From assembly GCF_964355755.1 (NCBI RefSeq), contig NC_092679.1, positions 20,822,932 to 20,886,931 on the forward strand: a stretch of 64,000 bases of DNA, read 5' to 3'. The notes beneath the pieces were generated by a model. The model saw only the letters and a list, made by a program, of their open reading frames with translations. It was not told the origin of the DNA and did no database searches. The position numbers and the translations under genes are program-made. Below are positions 34,936-48,500 of the stretch, in pieces. Numbering within the stretch: position 1 is the first letter of the stretch; the number at the start of each line of letters is the position of its first letter. This DNA is from Antedon mediterranea. Its lineage: Eukaryota > Echinodermata > Crinoidea > Comatulida > Antedonidae.

Positions 34936-36524
34936 TTAGTTATCCGCACTCAGCGGATAACTCCTTGTAACTGTCCTGTTTCATCATCTTTTTTTTTTTT
35001 CTGTATTATTCTTTCTTTCTGTCATTTTTGTGCAGAGCATATCTCAAAAACGTGTAAAATTAACCTTTCATAACTTTGTCAACATATGGGTATTCACCTG
35101 AAGTTGTGCTTTTCTATTTCTGAATGACGTCAGAATTGCACAACATGACTTACGCGCGTTTTAACGAATTTCGCGTATTTAACATACATCGAAAACCATA
35201 TAACAATTTAAATTGAAACTTAACAAAAGTTTTAGTTATATCTTGCGCTAACTGACTTTGTAAAAAAAATGGCATGTTTTACACGAAGTTACGCGCGCAC
35301 GCGCGTTTAAAATTTCAAAACGCGAAAAATCAATTTCTAATCCACTTTCTACGCGTTTCATGTCATTTTGAGCAGGTAAAAAATTCCCACGCGTGCGCAT
35401 TTTTTTACGCGCGCCGTGCGCACGTAGCGTTGAAAACAATTTTTTTCACGTGATTTATGTTTTTCCAGCCTTTTTTAGTAATTTTACCAACTTTTAAACG
35501 ATTTAGACTTAAAATTACGTCATACGGGCACGTCGAATTGGATAATTTACGTGGGTTTTTGATGAAAAAGGTAAAAAATTCGTTAAAATTTGTCAAAATT
35601 ATGCCTTTTTTTAAACAGTCGTAATTTCTAAACTGGACGGTCAACTTTTTGTGGATGACATATTCTTGAAGTTGATGAGGTGTAGATATCGGATCATGTA
35701 ATAATATGGCTAACCGGACATTGTGACGTCATCGTATGGCCACGCGAATATAAAATATAGGATTTTTGTATCTTTCATCATAGCGCATGACATTTAATAG
35801 AGCGCATCTCCAATTATCTGTTTTCCATTTTTACCCCGATTTTTATATTATCTAGGTCAATCAACTATCTTTCGTATGAGTTAAAAATATTTTAATTTTT
35901 ATGACGTCATCATGTCTAAAAATGTAAATAACGTGGGTCACTTATTTTCGTCTTTACAGTAAATTTCAATCTGTTATAGCTCGTCAGAATAAAACGTGAT
36001 AATCATGATTAAAACGTTTTCTGGAAGCTATTGGATTGTAGATACGAATTTATGTAAACATTTTGCCAATCGGATGTTGTGACGTCATCATATGACCAGT
36101 TAAATAAAAAAAGTCGTATTTTCATCTTTTGCGTCATAATTCATCACATTTAAAAGAGCGCGCATCAATATTTTACGTATTTAAATTTCTTCTACACATT
36201 AATATGTTGTTGCCGAGATAATTTCCTTCCGAAATTGCTATCTTAGTATTTCATTTTGATACCGTCGCTATGTTAAAAATTGGAATAAATGGCGGGTCCA
36301 GTCATTTCACCTATTCTACACAGTATGTAATATGTATACAGATTATATTGTATATATAATATGACACAAAATAACAGAATTCAGCAATAACAACATATCA
36401 TATTCTTCAGTTCAGGTCATATTGCCACAATCTTTTTCTGTGTGCAATATTCTAACGTATGACGTCTACGTGGCCTTTGTCGTGCGGATAACTAACTCGT
36501 CAAAGTGACGAGTTACATGTCTAG
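34936..36524 (+). mobile_element. Non-autonomous Helitron-type element, copy 2
   Basis: It begins immediately after the CTAG of copy 1 with TTAGTTATCCGC. Its 3' subterminal GCGGATAACTAA is the exact 12-base reverse complement of that start. It ends with the hairpin and CTAG at 36521-36524. Nearly identical to 57724-59243 and 62105-63582. Confidence 0.85.
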
Positions 36525-37271
36525 TTCTTCTTCTTTCTTTCTGTATGATTTTTGTGTAACGCTTTTCTCTGAAACTTGCAAACATAACATTTTGTTAACT
36601 ATGTTAACATTTTGACATTTATGTAACGTCGTCAAGCGAAGCTTTTCATGATGTTTACAATTGCGCAAAGTGACGTACGCGCGATTTAACGATTTTCTCG
36701 TATTGAACATATGTCGAAAACCAAATAACATTTCAACTTGAAACTTTGCAAAAGTTTAATTTATATCATGCGCTAACTTTCTGTTGAAAAAAAATTGCGT
36801 GTTTTACACAAAGTTACGCGCGCACGCGCATTTAAAATTTCAAAATGCGCGAAACTAATTTATAATCAACTTTCTACGCGTTTCATGTCGTTTTAAGCAT
36901 GTAAAAAATTCCCACGCGTGCGCACATTTTTACGTGTGCGGTGCGCACGTAGCATTGAAAACGTATTTTTTTCGCGTGATTTATGTTTTTCCAGCCTTTT
37001 CATGTAATTTTACCAAATTTTTAACAATTTCGACTTAAAGATACGTCATACGAGCACGTCGAATTGGACAATTTGCGCGCGTTTTTTATGAAAAGGTTAA
37101 AAAATTCGTTTAAAATATGCCTTTTTTTAAACAGTCGTAATTTCTAAACTAAACGGTCAACTTTTTGTGGATGGCATATTCTGGAAGTAGATGAGTTGTA
37201 GATATCGGATCAGGTATTAATATGGCTAACCGGACATTGTGACGTCATCGTATGGCCACGCGAATATAAAA
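36525..37271 (+). mobile_element. Helitron-type element, copy 3, subfamily B, interrupted
   Basis: It starts TTCTTCTTCTTTCTTTCTG without the 5' palindrome and carries the subfamily-B sequence (ATTTTTGTGTAACGCTTTTC). It stops at GCGAATATAAAA, where copy 4 begins. In intact copies that point continues ATATAGGATTTTTG, so copy 4 probably inserted here and the rest was lost or displaced. Confidence 0.75.
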
Positions 37272-38668
37272 TTAGTTATCCGCTTTCACGGATAACTCCT
37301 TGTAACTGTCCTGTTTCATCATCTTTTTTTTTTTTCTGTATTCTTCTTTCTTTCTGTCATTTTTGTGCAGAGCATATCTCAAAAACGTGTACAGTTAACA
37401 TTTCATAACTTTGTCAACATATGGGCATTCACGTGAAGTTGTGCTTTTTTATTTTTGAATGACGTCAGAATTGCGCAACATGACTTACGCGCATTTTAAC
37501 GAATTTAGCGTATTTAACATTAATCAAAAACCATATAACAATTTAAATTGAAACTTAGCAAAAGTTTAATTTATATTCTGCGCTAACCGACTGTGGAAAA
37601 AAAATGGCATGTTTCACACGAAGTTACGCGCGCACGCGCGTTTAAAATTTTAAAATACAAAAAATCAATTTCTAATCAACTTTCTACGCGTTTCATGTCA
37701 TTTTGAGCATGCAAAAAATTCCCACGCGCGCGAATATTTTTACGCGCGTGGTGCGCACGTAGCGTTGAAAACAATTTTTTTCGAGTGATTTAGGTTTTTC
37801 CAGCCTTTTCTAGTAATTTTACCAACTTTTAAATAATTTTGACTTAAAATTACGTCATACGAGCACGTCGAATTGGATCATTTACGTGTGTTTTTGATGG
37901 AAAAGTTCAAAAATTCGTAAAAATTTGTCAAAAGTATACCTTTTTTTAAACAGTCGTAATTTCTAAACTACACGGTCAACTTTTTGTGGATGATATATTC
38001 TTGAAGTTGATGAGTTGTAGATATCGGATCAGGTATTAATATGGCTAACCGGACATTGTGACGTCATCGTATGGCCACGCAAATATAAAATATAGGATTT
38101 TTGTATCTTTCGTCATAGCTCATCACATTTAATAGAGCGCATCTCCACTTATCCGTTTTCCATTTTCACCCCGATTGTGATATTGTCTAGGTCAATCAAC
38201 TATCTTTCGCATGAATTAAAAATAATTTAATTTTTATGACGTCATCATAACTAAAAATTTATATTACGTGTGGCATTAATTTCATCTTTACATTAAATTT
38301 AAATATATTATAGCTCGTAAGAATAAAATGTGATAATCACAATTAAAACGTTTTCTGGAAGCTATTGGATTGTAGATACGAAATCATGTAAACATTTTGC
38401 CAATCAGATGTTTTGACGTCATCATATGGCCAGTTGAATACAAAAAGTCGTATTTTCATATTTTACGCCAAAGTTCATCACATTTAAAAGGGCGCGCATC
38501 TATATTTTACGTATTCAAATTCCTTCTACACGTTAATATGTTGTTGCTGATATAATTTCCTTCCGAAATTGCTAACTTAGTGTTTCATTTTGTTACCGTC
38601 GCCATGTTAAAAATTGGAATAAATGGCGGGTCCCGTAATTTTACCTATTCTACACTGTATATAATAAT
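37272..38668 (+). mobile_element. Helitron-type element, copy 4, 3' end missing
   Basis: It starts TTAGTTATCCGCTTTCACGG and follows subfamily A to CCTATTCTACACTGTATATA, then loses similarity. No hairpin or CTAG is found, so the 3' end is truncated. Confidence 0.75.
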
Positions 38669-39088
38669 TTATGTATACATATTTAACTGTTTATACTGAC
38701 CGTGACGTAATGGTATAGCCCAAATAATTTATTTCCTACCTATTTCTATAATGTAGCAGGCCAAATAAGACTAGGTTCTGATTGGCTATTTTACTGTGCG
38801 TGTAATTCAACTACTCGCTTAATTGTGGTAAACAACTTATCCAGGGACCTAGTAGGCCTCTGGCACTCTTCGTTTTGATTCCAAGCTAGTGGGACGTGAA
38901 TATATATATATATATTTCTACTTAATTGTGTTGTATCTTGTAATTATAAGTTCTACCTTATATGAACAAAAGGCTCATGAGAATTTAACCTACTTGTACC
39001 TTCATCATTTATCTATTTACATTATACTTGAAGTCGACGGAATTTTACATTCGCCGAACCTGACACTACCTGTCATCATAAACATAAA
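38669..39088. other. Unassigned spacer
   Basis: No reading frame, RNA gene or clear repeat is recognised apart from a short (TA)n at about 38900-38912. Confidence 0.5.
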
Positions 39089-39093
39089 CCCTA

Positions 39094-39960
39094 TCAAGGA
39101 ATATATATCACAAGAATGAGTAATCCGCGATTTTCCCTGTAACAGTAATATTGTCCATGTGGTAGGGCGCCGCCATAAGTGTGGATGTATCTGGGATGTA
39201 TACAACTTTTTGTGACGGTTTCAATAATCAAAGGCTAGACCACCGGTAGCATTTTCAGGATAAACTACTACAACTACATGCCAACATGAATTAAAGAATA
39301 GATCCATGATGCCAACATCATGTTAAATACTATTTGGATATTTAATTGTTATTTTTATGCAATTTATTTAGTAAAAACTGCCGTATAAACAGTTTGCTTT
39401 ATCAACCGGGCGCTACGATAGCGTGACCGGGCGTGTTGGTGTTTACGCGTTTTCACGAAGGATAGTTTAATAATATTCCTATATTTAACTTGTTTCTGGT
39501 AAAACAAATAAATGTTAATGACATTTATCATTTTGTCCTATTAATAACATGTATTTTATACTAATTTATATCATAAAAACAATACTTAATTTACCGGGCG
39601 TAGAGTAGTACACGGCAATGGTAAAGAATAGGCCGTGCTGAGTAACGATTCGTTGATTTTTGGTGTTGCTGTGTTAGGCCTTTTTTGTGAACTAACTTAG
39701 CATGTTAGTAAATAATTGTCTGTAAAAGTGAATGTACACTAGTTTGTTAATAAATATGTATTATAAAATAGTTTACAATTGCAAAAACTATTATCATAAT
39801 TCTATTTAATGTGACATGTATAATATCTATTAAATCAAGTTTTATTTAGTATGTATACATCCACCCTTATGAGGGCGGGCCTCATTCACTGGAGCTCTGT
39901 GTTACAAATTTCTCATGCAAAAATCGCGGAATACTCATTCTTGTGATATATATTCTTTGA
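39094..39960. mobile_element. 867-bp DNA transposon with ~42-bp inverted repeats and CCCTA duplication
   Basis: The left end TCAAGGAATATATATCACAA, then GAATGAGTAATCCGCGATTTT, is mirrored at the right end by AAAATCGCGGAATACTCATTC, then TTGTGATATATATTCTTTGA. CCCTA stands at 39089-39093 and again at 39961-39965, a 5-bp target-site duplication. The inside has GGGCG-containing blocks but no coding frame. Superfamily not assigned. Confidence 0.85.
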
Positions 39961-40004
39961 CCCTATTTACCTAGCAATAATTACTTAATTTAGTGTACGT
40001 GCGT

Positions 40005-40700
40005 GTTGTGACGTCATCATATGGTCAGTTGAATAAAAAAAGTCGTATTTTCATCTTTTGCGTCATACTTCATCTCATTTAAAAGAGCATCTATATTTTA
40101 CGTATTCAAACTTCTTTAACATGTTAATATGTTTGTGATCAGTTGATTGTCTTCCGAAGTTGCTATCTTCCTGTTTCATTTTGATGGGTCATCATATTAA
40201 AAATTGAAGAATTGAAGTCGAGACTAATATTTTAATTATGCTAGACTGTATAATAATGTATAGAGTATATGGTATACTGATACTATAAGACACAAAATAG
40301 ACAGAATTTATATTCTTCAGGTCATAATGACATAGCCTAATTTTTTTATGTGCATAATTTTTAACGTACATGCACGTGGATATGGCACAAATATAGACAG
40401 AGTTCAGCTCAACTACGGTATATATTATGATCAATTTTCTGTCTTCTGATTTAAAAATATTTTATTTTTTATAAAGTCATCATGTCTAAAAATTGGAACA
40501 ACTTGGATCACTTATTTTATCTTTATAATATACATCCATCTCTCATAACTCTCTCCAAATTTAAAGTGATAGCCATAAAACTTAATATGGAAGCTGTTAA
40601 ATTGTAGTTATGAATTCATGAAAACATTTTCCTATTGGATTTGTGACGTCATCTGGCCAGGTCAAGTAAAATCGGATTTTCATTCCATTTAAGAACGCGC
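40005..40700 (+). mobile_element. Old Helitron-type element fragments
   Basis: TTGTGACGTCATCATATGGTC, then AAAAAGTCGTATTTTCATCTTTTGCGTCATAC, matches the 3' third of the array element, but with many substitutions. A second diverged fragment follows (about 40440-40700, AAGTCATCATGTCTAAAAATTGGAAC; TTGTGACGTCATCTGGCC). Confidence 0.65.
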
Positions 40701-41890
40701 ATCTGGAAATATTATATGTTATATCAGAGTGACTTCATTTTAATATGTTTTAAATCAGAATATTCCATTTGATTCTCCGATTGGTTTGTAATTTTGGTTA
40801 TCTAATATCCTGTTTCTATTTCAAGTTTGAACATTATAATGTCAATTCAACAATGTGTGTTAATAATTATTCAAACTGTGTAGATTAAACTCATTTCATT
40901 TAATAGTTTACATAATAAAAATTGTATATTTTTTTCATATCATACACATATTTTGCAAATTAATTCGTCTATGGATAAACAATTATATTAGGCCTACAAT
41001 TATATTGATTTTTTCACATGGATAATTTTTTGGTTTATGCAAAATTCGCCATCAAGACGTGGCATTGAATACTCTACGTGAACACTTCTATCTGTCATAA
41101 AACTAGCCATTGGACTACCAAAAAATAGCTAAAACATAAATAAATACAAAAACAGGATACACAAGCAGCCAAAAAAGGAAATAAACAGGAAATAAAAGAA
41201 GAAACTATTAAATAGTGAATTATATGTACAAAAGAAAGATTTGTTTTTGCTAAAATATAATAATTATAAGACTATTTATTTATAAACACATTTATTAAAA
41301 ATAATGATAGGACGTATAATCAAAGTATTTTTACGCGGTATTGTTTAAGTTGCCGCACTACATGTGACCTTACTTATACAATTTGTATTAAAATAATACA
41401 CCAATAATTATAATGTGTTGTCTATTGCAATATACTTCTACGGGTAGTAGCATCATCAATAACAACATAATTATGCACAAAGGGTTCTTTTCTGAAGTCC
41501 GTAATTATTTCTTTTATAAATATATCTATGACTGTCTTCAATTCTTGTAATGGACCTCATTTTGCTTGACCACAAACATTGATTACAATTTGAAACCATT
41601 TAATTTCATTACACTCCGTAACACTTGCATAAGAAGCCTACTTGTGTTGAATTATTATAAATGCTATCTGAATAGAAAGAAAAACAAGTACCATAAAAAA
41701 GGTATACATTAAAATATGTCTAATCAAATTGTTAATCGTATCAAATGAAATGTTTTTTTAACAGTTTTATTAACTTATTTATTTAATAGATAATGAGGTT
41801 GTTATATACACACTATCTGTGTATCATAGCATTTTTGAAATTCATATTTAATTCATTATTTTATATATATGTGAATGAGATAATACTATT
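40701..41890. other. AT-rich spacer without recognised features
   Basis: I see no convincing coding sequence, RNA gene or repeat here. It could contain the 3' end of the Helentron-like element, but no hairpin-plus-CTAG end was found on the minus strand. Confidence 0.4.
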
Positions 41891-41896
41891 CCGAAC

Positions 41897-41940
41897 GAGA
41901 TCTTTTCCAGAGATGACCGCACAAAATGTGAAAAGATCTC
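41897..41940. repeat. Perfect 11-bp stem-loop
   Basis: GAGATCTTTTC (41897-41907) pairs exactly with GAAAAGATCTC (41930-41940) around a 22-nt loop containing GACCGCACAAAATGT. The next 130 bases are less AT-rich than the surroundings and include GGTGGCGGAGCAGTCAG. This could be a structured RNA or element terminus; the identity is unknown. Confidence 0.45.
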
Positions 41941-42114
41941 ATATCAAAGGTGGCGGAGCAGTCAGAAAACTACTCTGCATAGAGGCGTTAATTCCAATAA
42001 TCCCTAACATGAGGGTTTACTCACCTGATAATAATGTATTCCTCCATACAGATTTTGGCAGTTATGCTTGTCTCCTATGAAGAAAGATTTATTAAGTTCT
42101 GTTTGTAAAATTCT

Positions 42115-42290
42115 TTTTTTTTTTCTTAATTTTTCATAATAATAGGACATAGGAATAAATGTAAAGATTATAATCCCAATATAATTTGAAATGGCCTTAC
42201 AACAACACAACAACACCTTATATAATAACTATAATAAATATCGTCTGTTTGGATTCGATCCAGACTTTTCCTAACTATAGACATAATTAA
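42115..42290 (-). pseudogene. Decayed copy of the Helentron endonuclease C-terminus
   Basis: On the minus strand this region matches the end of the 42570-51755 reading frame: ACTATAATAAATATCG against ACTATAATAAATTGG, and AAGATTATAATCCCAATATA, then ATTTGAAATGGCC, against the ORF's final codons. Frameshifts and a CAACAA insert break it. It is a relic of a second, tail-only copy next to the intact element. Confidence 0.55.
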
Positions 42291-42569
42291 TAACTATAAT
42301 ACTGTACTATTAAAATGGGATTCCAAAAAAATTAAATGTAACCTATATAACATTCTTGTATGTCACGTACAGTATGTTAGTTTTAGTGGGTATTTCTTTC
42401 TACAGAGAATTGCTATTGTTTTTTAGTTCTTTTTAAAATTGTTTGTTTTTATCCAGTTCTATTTTAAGTTCGTTTTATGATTTTCTTTATTAAAGTTCTG
42501 TTTATAAGTTTGTTTAACCTTCCTTAAAACAATTCCGATTAAGATTAAACATCTGAGTTAATATAAAGA

Positions 42570-45500
42570 TTATAATCCAAATTTAATTTGAATGGCCTCA
42601 TGGTAACTATAATAAATTGGAATTACATGTGCCTGCATTGAATCTAGACCTTTGCTATATACATGATCAATCAATGTATTACTTTCAGTAGTAGAACTTG
42701 TAACATGTTGTTGATAACCACTCTCTGTCATTAAATTATTCACTTTGGAAGGTTGTTTGAAAAGATTTTCATTAAAGTCGCCCATTATGATACATTTTGT
42801 ACTTACTTTATGCAACTTTTTTAATAACTTCCTCAAATTTTGACAAAATTGTTTAATATCATAGCTCGGAGGTCTATAAATTACTGATACAGCAACTGAA
42901 ATTGGACATGTTATTAAAAATGAAATTACCTCTATGTCGTTAATACCTATGTCCAACCTGCTTGAAAATTTGTTCTTAGTATAGACTGCAACTCCACCAT
43001 GAGCCTGATTTTTTAAGTAATCATTTTTATTAGAATATGAGTCATATCTTGCTTGGTGATAGAATTTATACGGCTCTATACTTAAGTCAACAAAATCATC
43101 ATCCTTATTTAGCCATGTTTCAGTTAGACATATGGTAGTAGAATTCATAATCAAATCATTGCACTGAAGATCAGCAAAATGTTGTTTAAGCCCTTGAATA
43201 TTATGTAACATTATTGAAAATTCAGAACCAGAATCATTAACTTCTTTATCACATTGTATGTATGAATTCATCTTGTTTAAATATTCCTTTATAGTAGGAT
43301 CACAATAAATCAACTTAGAATTAACATGTTCAATGGTAAGTCCAGATATTGAGGTAACACGACTGAGTGCTACATATGCTTGTCCAGGCGCAAAGGTATT
43401 TTTAAGGCAAACCAGTGCTTTATTCATTGTCATTCCTTGCACTTTATGAACTGTGCATGCATATGCTAATTTGAGTGGGAATTGCTTTCGACTGTATTTT
43501 TTTCCAATAGATTCTTGAAACATTTCAATTGCCTGAATACCAATGTCCTTGTTATCAAATTTCACTTTAATTGATATTGGTTTAGCGTTTGGACTGGGCT
43601 TAATTATTTCTTCCACATGTCCCATACATCCATTTGTTAAGCCTTTTTTAACATCTACATTTTTAATCAACATCACTCTGGCATTAAGTGCAATCCACAG
43701 ATAATTTAATAAATTAGTTTGACATGATTTCCGAGGTTTATCACAATGTTTGTCTTGTTTCTTGCTGTTTACTACAGTATCCTCTGCTTCAATGCATATA
43801 ATATCTAAACATGTTTTATGCAACATTGTTTTATTCCATTCATTAACCTGCTTATTACATGGGTATATATGAACAGCATCGTCACATTGTTCACCTGTTT
43901 CACATGATTTTAAAACTGATAAATCTTTGTCAGACAAGCAATCATTTCTTTCTTTTGTGCGCAATTTGTTTAAAAGTACAGCAAACTCTTTATCTTCTTT
44001 TTGCCTCATGATTTCATCTAACTGCACTTTTTTAAAGTTATCTACCCATAATGAGTTTTCCAATGTGTTTTTATACAAAGAAGTGCCCCTCACAGGCGGT
44101 AACTGATAAAAATCACCAACTGCAATTATTGAAATATTACCAAATGCACTATCATTACGTACTTGCTTTATTTGCCGCAATCGTCCGTGGATGTACCAGA
44201 GTAACTTTTGATTTACCATTGATATTTCATCTATAATAACAATTTGCAATTGACCTAACTGATTACGAAGTGCACTTATTTTTTCTTCTCCAAGTGGTTG
44301 ATATGGAAGTGAAATATGAATAGGAATAGACAAAGCACTATGAATGGTATGACCTTTAATATTATATGCTGCAATCCCTGTAGGAGCTAGTTTCAATATT
44401 GACATATCATCCGGATTTTCCAACATTTTTCCGAGAATACGTGTTGCTTCATTATAAATACAATTAACCAAATGGCTTTTTCCAGTGCCAGCGCCTCCAG
44501 TTATAAAAGTGTAAAACGATTCAGGTTGTTTGCCATTAACTTTATCCAAGCACCATTGCCTTGTCTTATAAAATATTTGTTTTTGTTGTTTATTTAAAGA
44601 TCGAATCATTTTGTTCAGTTCCGGTCTTGAAATACTAGATGAGTTACACTCTATTGTAGATGTTTCATTTTTTTTTAGGCCAAAATCTGGAACAAAAAAT
44701 TCATTTTCTTCATCATCAACGTCTACATTTGGCTTTGGATTCTCTAATCTTTCCTTTTCACTTTCCGGACATAATAGACCCCATGCATCTTCTTGTGGTC
44801 CAAATTTTGCTAAAACCCCTTCTGCATGTTTAATAGCATCTGCAGTTTTGTCATACCTTTCCATGTTTTCATCAACTATAACATTTACTTTTTGTAATTT
44901 ACTGCCATATAATTTTACAGATCCTAGCTCATAAAATTCTTGATATGTTTGAAATTTCAATGGTTTTAACTGTTTATCTGTTCGAAATGGCAAAAATAAC
45001 TGCAATATACTCATAAAATATTTTTCAGATGCTGTATTCATTGGAAACCGAGGGTACCTTATTATAGCATTGTCAGTTCGTGTTCTTTTTTGGATGAATC
45101 CTAGTTTTTTTTGTAACTTGAATACGTTCTTTCTTTGCACGTTTCCTTTCATTTCTGATGTACTTAACATTCTGTAATAAGAACAAAATGTTGCAAGACA
45201 CATTGTATTAAATTCAGAATTATTTGGTCGAGCTTTATATTTGTCGAGCTTATTTGGCAACCATGCACTTTGATTATCATCCACTTTGTTTTTAATTACA
45301 CTTAGTGGTAAACTCATTCTAACAGGATTAGGTCCTACTGGGATAAATTCAACTTTCCTTGAACATTCTTTCAATCTCAAGCCACAAACACGATAAACAC
45401 TTTCTTGCGCAGATACTTCTCGATTGTTCATGTACACATGACCAAGTTTACTTAGGCTTTGTCTGGCATTTTCATTTCCTTCTTTCACTTCGGATGCTGC

Positions 45501-48500
45501 ATGAGATAAAAGTAAGCCCATTTCCCGTTCAGATTTTGACATATATCCTATAACATATGTAACACATGCATATACACTGGTAATGTACTGAATATCCATA
45601 TTAGCATTCCATGCTCTAAGTAAGGAAGGATTGTATTGATTTACCCACACATCTTGGGGGTTTCTCTTTAAAACAATCTTTTCTTCATTAGTTATACAAT
45701 TATTTGCATCCTCATATGCACCCTGAGTAATATTTAAACTTTGAAAAAGTTCCTTGGCGCTTTGATACGTTTCTTCATTTGTCAAAGCATTTTTTACCGA
45801 GGTTAATAATTCTTGCGCTTGTTTATTTGCATTATCATTATCATTATTATCATCATCATTGTTTTTATCCACAATTGTAGGTCTCATAACAAATGTTTTT
45901 TCAGAAGGCTGTCTCGGGAAGTTAAACCTGCAATTTGTTCCCTTCTTTTTACACGATTTCGAATGTCTTTTACTGTGAATCTGCACACTGGTAACAATTT
46001 CATTCATTTCAGAATCTACAAATTGACGTGGCACAGAACAAGAAATATATTTGTCAATAAATTCAATAACTTTTTTATCTTCATCTTCATTAAAAACAGG
46101 GGCATTTTCGACCCATACCAACATATGAACATGTGGACTTCCCCTCATTTGAAATTCAATTCTATAAAAATAATCTGTGACTTTACCAATAGGCTGGGTT
46201 TCAGACAAAATAACTTTTTTCAAAAAAGTATGAAAGCGTTTGTCAAACATTCTGGCAACAGTCACTGGATTTGATTTTAGCAAATTACATTTGTCTGCCC
46301 ATTCCAAATCATCAATGTTTCTTTGGTCTCCTGTTTGACTCAACAATGTCGTCATTATTTCTTTCCAACGTAAGTCAGCACTTGAGAATGAAAGAAAGAA
46401 TGTTGGTTTACCAATCTGTCTAACCATTGCTAATACATCTTTCTGTGTTGCTTGCCAGTAAGGTGGAGTTCCACGTATTTGTTTTAGAAATTTATAACCT
46501 TTATCAGATTTTAAAATCTCCTCAATTTTGTTTATGTTTTTTAAATCAGATACAGTTACTTTACTAAAATTATCTTTTTTACTTGAACCTTTTCGCAACG
46601 CTATGGAAATACTTGATAAAATTTGTTGAAGTTCATATATAGATTGGGCATAAAATATAAATTCTGTGTTTTTTGCAAACCTGTTATCTACATGCATTAA
46701 TCTATTGTGTAAGTATCGTCCAAGTGTTATCTTAACATCTCTTGTATCATGGAATGTTGGTTGACCTGTTGGAAATAGTACTGGAAAAGATTTTGCTTCA
46801 TTGTTTTCATTACTTAATAATGCAATAGGGCTATTATTTTCACATGGTGCACAACAGATTATATCACGAAAATATTCATCAACTAAATTTTGTCGCCTGT
46901 CAACAGGTTGTAGACTTGTATCAAACGCAACACCACACAATCGATCTTCTTCTTCTTCTTCATTGTTTTCTACATATGTTTGTTGATTAGTAGTTTTACT
47001 TTCAATGTTTTCTTTAGACAAATAATTGTGCCAATTTTCATCAATTGCTACGTCAAAATACCATTTGTTATGATCTTGTAAATATTCAAGAGCTTGAATA
47101 ACATTGGATGTGTTAACAAATTTATATTTATAATAACCTTTGTACGACAATTTTCGCTTCAATTTTACGGATATTAACTGATCATCAGCCTCTGGTCTAG
47201 GCAGAATTTTTACAGTTTCAATAGTATTTGATGGTACGCATACAACTGGTCCATGTATTCCATGCTGTCCACCTTTAGGTAAATTCATTAATTTCATAAA
47301 AGGAATATTTAATCCAATCAGATGTTGCTCTAAATTATTTAAACATTTTAGCTCAGGAGGAATTTCTTGTAGTTCTAAATTGTTTGAATTGGCTTCTGCA
47401 GGGACTTTACCTTTCAGCAATTTCTTGTGACATGTGAAACAAATCCATAATGTGCATCTTGGTGATTTGGCAAATTGACAAGGATTATTACATTCATTGT
47501 TGCAAATATGTAAATATTTTTCATTTATACATGTCCTATACTCGTACTTAGCTTTCGTGCATTTGACAACTTGATTTTTGAATAACATTTTAAAGCATAC
47601 GCAACAAACATATTCAGGACCATGAGATGTTGATTCTCTGAAGTTTTGCAAAACAAATTCAAAATTACGCTTTTCTGCTCTCCGTATTTTACGATGCCTC
47701 ATGTTTTTTAGTACAACATTTTTTCGGAAAAGTGAATCACCATGATATTTTTTGGTAAATCTTTGATTACAATTTGTTTTAAATTTTGAATCACTGTGGT
47801 ATTTGTCGTTAAACTTTTTCTTACAGCTTTGACGAAATGTTGTGTTGCTATGATACTTTTCTGTAAACCTTTGCTTACAACTTTGACGAAATTTTAAATC
47901 AATACGATATTTCTCTCCTAAGTCTTGCTTCAAAATACTTCGATACTTCCGCTTTAAGTTTTGTCTGAATGTTGAATTATTGCGATACTTTGCTGCTAGT
48001 TTTTGACTAAGGTTTTGTCTGAATGTTGAATTATTGCGATACTTTGATGCTAGTTTTTGAATCAGGTTTTGTCTAAATTGTAAATTATTCATATACTTTT
48101 GTGCCATATTTTGTTTATTGTTTTGTTTAAAGTTTTGTCTAAATATTAAATCAGTTTGATATCTATTTTTTCTTTTCTCTTTTAAATTTTGCCTAAACCT
48201 TTCATTCAATCTATAATATTGCACACTTTTAGCTTTCTTGGTTGTCCGATAATCCAACTTAATGTTGTCATTTTGTTTCATCTTACTTCGTACTTTAAGA
48301 TTATAATTGGGGTCACACCTGTACGCCTTCTGTTGTCTTTCTCGATTTTCCTTTCTTTTAGACAATTTATAATTGTCATCAGCATATTTTATTCTCTGTG
48401 CCGCTTTAACTTTACGTTTCTTTTCTTCTCTGTATACAGAATCATTTTTATATTTCTTTCGTTGTACCTCCGCTTTATTATGTTTCTCTACATTCGTCGT

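Noticed and set aside
35405-35644. 79-codon minus-strand frame conserved in three array copies (also 58125 and 62463)
   Set aside because: Conservation follows from near-identity of the whole non-coding element; in diverged copies the frame is broken, so there is no sign of protein-level selection.
41793-42080. 95-codon plus-strand frame
   Set aside because: No domain, biased AT-rich composition in its first half, and it crosses the stem-loop; not supported as coding.
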